From: Candidatus Nanoarchaeia archaeon
GTDB taxonomy: Archaea; Nanobdellota; Nanobdellia; Woesearchaeales; SKGA01
Assembly (NCBI GenBank): GCA_028691765.1
Contig: JAQUYS010000004.1
Coordinates: forward strand, 1 to 49,267
DNA: 49,267 nt
Direction: 5' to 3'
Within the stretch, counting starts at the first letter, position 1; every line of letters starts with the position of its first letter. The notes under the pieces were generated by a model that saw only the letters and a list, made by a program, of their open reading frames with translations, ran no database searches and was not told where the DNA came from. The translations under genes were made by a program, and so were the position numbers. Positions 44,740 to 49,267 of the stretch are shown here, in pieces.

Positions 44740-47306
44740 GCGGGTCCTTCTCCATTTTTATCTACTGAAAAAGGTATTGTTGGGAATGTTCCTCCATATA
44801 TTGATGAACATCCTGTTGCATTTGCAATTATCATTCTATCTCCGAAGAATTGTGTTACTAATTTTATGTAAGGTGTTTCTCCACATCCGGAACATGCTCC
44901 TGAAAATTCAAAGAATGGTTTTCTTAGTTGACTTTCTTTTATTGTGTTTGGAATTGCTCCATCTAAAATATTTTCTGGTAAATTGTCAAAAAATTTTTCA
45001 TTTTCACTTTCATTATTTTTAAAAGATTGTTCTATACTTATCATGCTTAATGCTTTTGTTGGGCATTCTTTTACACAATGTGTACAACCTGTACAATCTT
45101 CTGGATAAACTTGAACTTTGAATTTTAAATCATTTTGATTTTTTATATCTAATGTTTCAAATGTTTTAGGTGTATTTTCTAAATCTTTTGAATGTATTTG
45201 TTTTGTTCTTATTGCTGCATGTGGGCAAACAAATGAGCACATTCCACATTGTATGCATTTTGATTTATCCCATACTGGAACCATATCTGTTGCACATCTT
45301 TTTTCAAGTCTTGTTGTATTTGTCGGTATTGTTCCATCAAAAGACATTTGAGAAACTGGAATTGAATTTCCTTCTAATTTCATTATTGGTAAAACTAAAT
45401 TTTTGGTGAATTCATCGCTATTTTCAGGAATTAGATTTTGTAACTCTAGATGTTTTGATGTTTGTTTTATTGGAACTTCATATGTTGAATTTATTGCCAT
45501 ATCTATTGCAGTTATATTCATATCTACAACTTTTTGTCCTTTTATTTCAAATGTTTTTTTAGTGTGTTCTTTTATTAATTTTAAACTTTCATCAAATGGA
45601 ATTATGTTTGCTAATTTGAAAAATGCCGTTTGCATTATGGTATTTATTCTGTTTCCAAGTCCTACTTCTTTTGCTATCTCTAATGCGTTAATTGTATAAA
45701 CTTTAATATTATTTTCAATTATTTGTTTTTGCATTAATTCAGGTAAATTTTCAAATAATTCTTCAGGTTTGTAATGTGAATTAATTAAGAAAATTCCATT
45801 CTTTTTTATTCCTTTTAATATATTATATTTTTTTATATAAGAACATTTATGAAGCGCAATTATATCTGAATTTTCTACATCATATTCTGAATTTATTTGT
45901 TTATCACTAAATCTTAAATGAGAAATTGTTACTCCTCCTGATTTTTTTGAATCGTATTCGAAATGTGCTTGTATAAATTTATTTGTAGTTTCTCCAATTA
46001 TTTTTATGGTGTTTTTGTTTGCACTTACTGTTCCATCTGAACCATATCCCCAAAATTTACATTGTATTGTTGATTTATCTACTGTTGAAATTTCTTCTTT
46101 TATTGGAATTGAAAGATTTGTTACATCATCAGTGATTCCAACTGTAAAATTGTGATGAGGTTTATCATCTAAGAAATCATAAATTGATTTTACCATTGAA
46201 GGTGTAAATTCTTTTGAAGATAAACCATATCTTCCTCCATAAATTTCTGGTTTTAATTTTGTTGAGTTTAATGAAGTAACTACATCAAGATAAAGTGGTT
46301 CTCCTATTGAACCTGGTTCTTTTGTTCTGTCTAATACAGCAATTTTTTTAATTGTTTTTGGAATTTTATCTATAAAGTGTTTTATTGAAAATGGACGATA
46401 TAAATGTATTATCAAACATCCTAATTTTTTATCATTAAGGTAATCTAATGTTTCTTTTATTGTATCTGTACCTGAACCCATTGCAATAATTATTTTTTCT
46501 GCTGTTGGACTTCCATAATATTCAAATAATTCATATTTTCTTTTTGTTTTTTCTTCAAATAATTGCATATATTTTTCTACGATTTCTGGAGTTACATCAT
46601 AGTATTTATTTACTGTTTCTCTGCCTTGAAAATAAACATCTGGATTTTGTGCTCCAACTTTTACAAATGGTTTTTCTGGATTTATTGCTCTTGATTTGAA
46701 ATTTTTAATATATTCTTCATTTATCATTGATTTTAAAGTTTCATCACTTATTTCTTCTATTTTTTTTATTTCATGTGATGTTCTAAAGCCATCGAAGAAG
46801 TGAAGAAATGGAATTTTTGATTCTAGTGTTGCTAAATGAGCTATTACTGCTAAGTCTTGTGCTTGTTGTACGTTTGCTGAGGATAAAAGTGCAAAGCCTG
46901 TTGTTCTTGCAGCCATAACATCTGAATGATCTCCAAAAATTGAAAGAGATTGACAGGCTAAAGAACGAGATGCTACATGAAATACTGTTGGAAGCATTTC
47001 ACCTGCTATTTTAAACATATTTGGAAGCATTAAAAGAAGTCCTTGGGAAGCTGTAAACGTTGTAGTTAGAGCTCCTGCTGTTAAAGAACCATGAATTGCT
47101 CCTGCTGCGCCACCTTCTGATTGCATTTCTTGTACTTTAGGCACTGTACTTAAAAGGTTTAATTTGCCTTGAGAAGCCCATAAATCTGCTAATTCACCCA
47201 TTGGAGAAGATGGTGTTATTGGATAAATTGCTGCTATTTCACTGAATTTGTAAGCTATATTAGTTGCGGCTTGATTTCCATCGCAAATTATGAATTTTTT
47301 TACCAT
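44637..47306 (-). pseudogene. Pyruvate:ferredoxin oxidoreductase, truncated within the C-terminal TPP domain
   Basis: 889 aa matching N-terminal PFOR domains, two 4Fe-4S motifs and SGACSGCGETPYIKL; stops after AEYGFGMRIAINQIRNSLKEKIKQ. Confidence 0.7.
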
Positions 47307-47409
47307 TTAAAACACCTTCTTTGATAAGTTTTAGAATGGTTTTATTTATAAAGTTAATGGGGTAGTGTTTTGACAAGACTTATAAATAAACACAAGTTTT
47401 GCTCATTTT

Positions 47410-48294
47410 ATGAATTTAGCTTACGCTGTGGGCATACCTGTTAGAAACGAAGAAAACACAATAATTCAAACTATTGAAAGCGTTCTTAATCAAAGTGTTT
47501 CGCCCAAAGAAATACATATCTGTGTAAATGGATCTTCTGATAATACATATAATTTAGTTCAAGATATGGCTAAAGTTGAGAAAAGTATAAATTTAATAAC
47601 TTCTGAACCTGGAAAACCAAATGCCTGGAATAAGATTGTTTCTGAATCATCAGAAAATAAAATTATGTTTTGTGATGGTGATGTTTTAATTTGTAATAAA
47701 GCTGGAGAAAATTTAAGTAAAAGATTAGAAGATAAAAATTTAATTATAGTTGGAGGAAGCAAAAAATATTTTGAACCCAACACATTAAAAGGAAAATATT
47801 TAGGATTTAGAAAAAGTGAGAAGATAACTAAAATTAATTGGATTTCTGGAAGTCTTTACATGGTTAAAATAAAAGAACTTTTTGACTTAGCCCAAAATTT
47901 AAAAGTTGAAGTGATGCCTAAAGATATAATATGTGAAGATAGTTATTTGGATTTAATTACTCAAGGGTATAAAGAAATTATTGAATCTGCTTATAATATT
48001 TCAAGGCAAGTTGAAACTTTTAAAGATTGGAATTTAAGTCTGCAAAGATCTTTTGTTGGAAAAAAACAATTGAAAGAAAAACTTCCTGATTTACAATACG
48101 GAAATCTTTCGATGAAAAAATTATCTCAATATTACTACAGATTAAATCAATTTGAAGGAATTTTTAATAAATTTTCAGCCTTATCTTTACATATATTAGG
48201 TAGATGCTTAAGAAAATATTATGAAAAAATTGGAAAACCTGATATCGGAGTAGTTTGGCCAGAAACTAAATCAACAAAAAGATTCTATAATTAA
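47410..48294 (+). CDS. Family 2-type glycosyltransferase
   Basis: VGIPVRNEENTIIQTIESVLNQSVSPKEIHICVNGSSDNT...FCDGDV. Confidence 0.88.
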   Translation: MNLAYAVGIPVRNEENTIIQTIESVLNQSVSPKEIHICVNGSSDNTYNLVQDMAKVEKSINLITSEPGKPNAWNKIVSESSENKIMFCDGDVLICNKAGENLSKRLEDKNLIIVGGSKKYFEPNTLKGKYLGFRKSEKITKINWISGSLYMVKIKELFDLAQNLKVEVMPKDIICEDSYLDLITQGYKEIIESAYNISRQVETFKDWNLSLQRSFVGKKQLKEKLPDLQYGNLSMKKLSQYYYRLNQFEGIFNKFSALSLHILGRCLRKYYEKIGKPDIGVVWPETKSTKRFYN

Positions 48295-49013
48295 TATAAT
48301 TTATTTTGCATTTCTGATGTAACTATTAATTTATAATTCTCATCTATATAAAAATCAATTTCGCTTCTTATTCCAAATTTACCATCTATATAAATTCCTG
48401 GTTCTATAGTATAACCTAAATTTAATTTTATAGGATTTTTATTTCTTCTTGAAATTGCGCCGTAAACTCCATGTGGAGAAACTGTTCCTATTGAATGTCC
48501 TGTACTATGTTTTATGTGTTTTTTATATCCTGCTTTTATTATTACTTGGTTTGTTATTTCATTTATTTCAAATCCAGTTGGAAGTATTTTTTTCTTTAGA
48601 TTTTTTTGTATAAATTTTAGTGCTTCATCTCTTGCATTTATTACAATATTGAATGCTTCAATTATTTTTTTTGAAGGTTTTCCATTATGCGTTACCCATG
48701 TTAAATCTGCATATGGCGCTTTTGAAATATTTAATTTTGCCCATAAATCTATTAATATTAAATTATTTTTTTCTAATTTTTTTGATTTTATTTTTGGACA
48801 AAAATGTGGTGAAGCCGCACTTTCGTTAAATGCCACAATTGGTTTATCTGTTGTAATCATTTTTCTTTTTTTGTATTCTTGTAAAATAAATTGTTGTATT
48901 TGATATTCTGTAATAGATTTTTCTGTGTTTATTAAATCAAAAACGTTATTTTTTATTTCTGTTAAATTTTTTACTGCAATTTTATGTTGAAGAATTTGTT
49001 TTTTTGTCCACAT
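48291..49013 (-). CDS. M24-family (Xaa-Pro/methionine aminopeptidase-like) peptidase
   Basis: ILIDLWAKLNISKAPYADLTWVT, KHSTGHSIG, YTIEPGIY, GIRSEIDF. Confidence 0.87.
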   Translation of the reverse strand: MWTKKQILQHKIAVKNLTEIKNNVFDLINTEKSITEYQIQQFILQEYKKRKMITTDKPIVAFNESAASPHFCPKIKSKKLEKNNLILIDLWAKLNISKAPYADLTWVTHNGKPSKKIIEAFNIVINARDEALKFIQKNLKKKILPTGFEINEITNQVIIKAGYKKHIKHSTGHSIGTVSPHGVYGAISRRNKNPIKLNLGYTIEPGIYIDGKFGIRSEIDFYIDENYKLIVTSEMQNKLY

Positions 49014-49101
49014 GATATTTGTTATGATTTAGATATATAAAAAGCTAAGCTTTATTAATTAAATCGCTATTTCTTTCGAGTTGGTAATAAAAAGGTAATA
49101 T

Positions 49102-49267
49102 ATGGATTGCCGTTTGAGCGAATATTGTATAAACACATGCAAGGCAAAGTGTTGTAAACGTGGTAAATTGCCTTTATCTTCTGAAGAAGCAAAGCTGTTC
49201 GGCAAAAACAGAATTGATAAAAACAATCACTATGATTTAACGGGTGGTTGCGAACATTTGGATAAAA
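49102..49267 (+). CDS. Cys-rich YkgJ-like putative metal-binding protein, truncated by window end
   Basis: MDCRLSEYCINTCKAKCCKRGKLPLSSEEAKLFGKNRIDKNNHYDLTGGCEHLDK, open at window end. Confidence 0.5.
   Translation, partial: MDCRLSEYCINTCKAKCCKRGKLPLSSEEAKLFGKNRIDKNNHYDLTGGCEHLDK

Noticed and set aside
44630-46699. Plus-strand ORFs at 44630, 45170, 45403, 46505
   Set aside because: Antisense to PFOR coding sequence, hydrophobic low-complexity translations.
1-49267. CRISPR array, rRNA or tRNA genes
   Set aside because: No regularly spaced direct repeats, and no rRNA-like or convincing tRNA cloverleaf sequence was seen; a tRNAscan/Infernal run would be decisive.
1-49267. Transposon or integrated virus
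   Set aside because: No transposase, integrase or capsid-like ORF was recognised; the fic-flanking direct repeat is kept only as an alternative hypothesis.

Overview
AT-rich archaeal chromosome segment, probably a reduced DPANN-type genome (Woesearchaeota/Pacearchaeota/Nanoarchaeota-like; inferred from gene content and architecture). Left part: TrmB-like regulator, TraB-like protein, TBP, MCM, OB-fold protein, Hef-like helicase/nuclease, M3 peptidase, and a single-chain primase that reads as PriS + zinc ribbons + PriL Fe-S domain + a degenerate NUDIX-like domain. Centre: an almost complete r-protein super-operon (uL3 to uL15, SecY, EMC3/DUF106, eL34, eL14). Right part: a wHTH protein divergent from a small conserved protein + RadA, Pelota, an Arm/Rmt/FmrO-like 16S rRNA methyltransferase, a second TrmB, a TRAM protein, uS2, RadB, bacterial-type GyrA, ScpB, a coiled-coil gene trio, then an accessory stretch (Fic, GNAT-like, cupin, HTH_10, C-terminally truncated PFOR, glycosyltransferase, M24 peptidase). 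Most interesting: (1) two near-identical ORB-like origin elements (1774-1798 and 27375-27398), the second inside a dense array of 10 GTCTC/GAGAC motifs in about 230 bp; (2) the primase-pseudoNUDIX fusion; (3) two GC-rich putative small RNAs flanking fic that share GGATGGTCCCCCCnCCCG; (4) an aminoglycoside-resistance-type methyltransferase overlapping Pelota; (5) catalytic-motif variants in Hef (ERK to EFK), GyrA box and RadA Walker A. All calls come from reading the sequence and ORF translations; no searches or folding programs were run.
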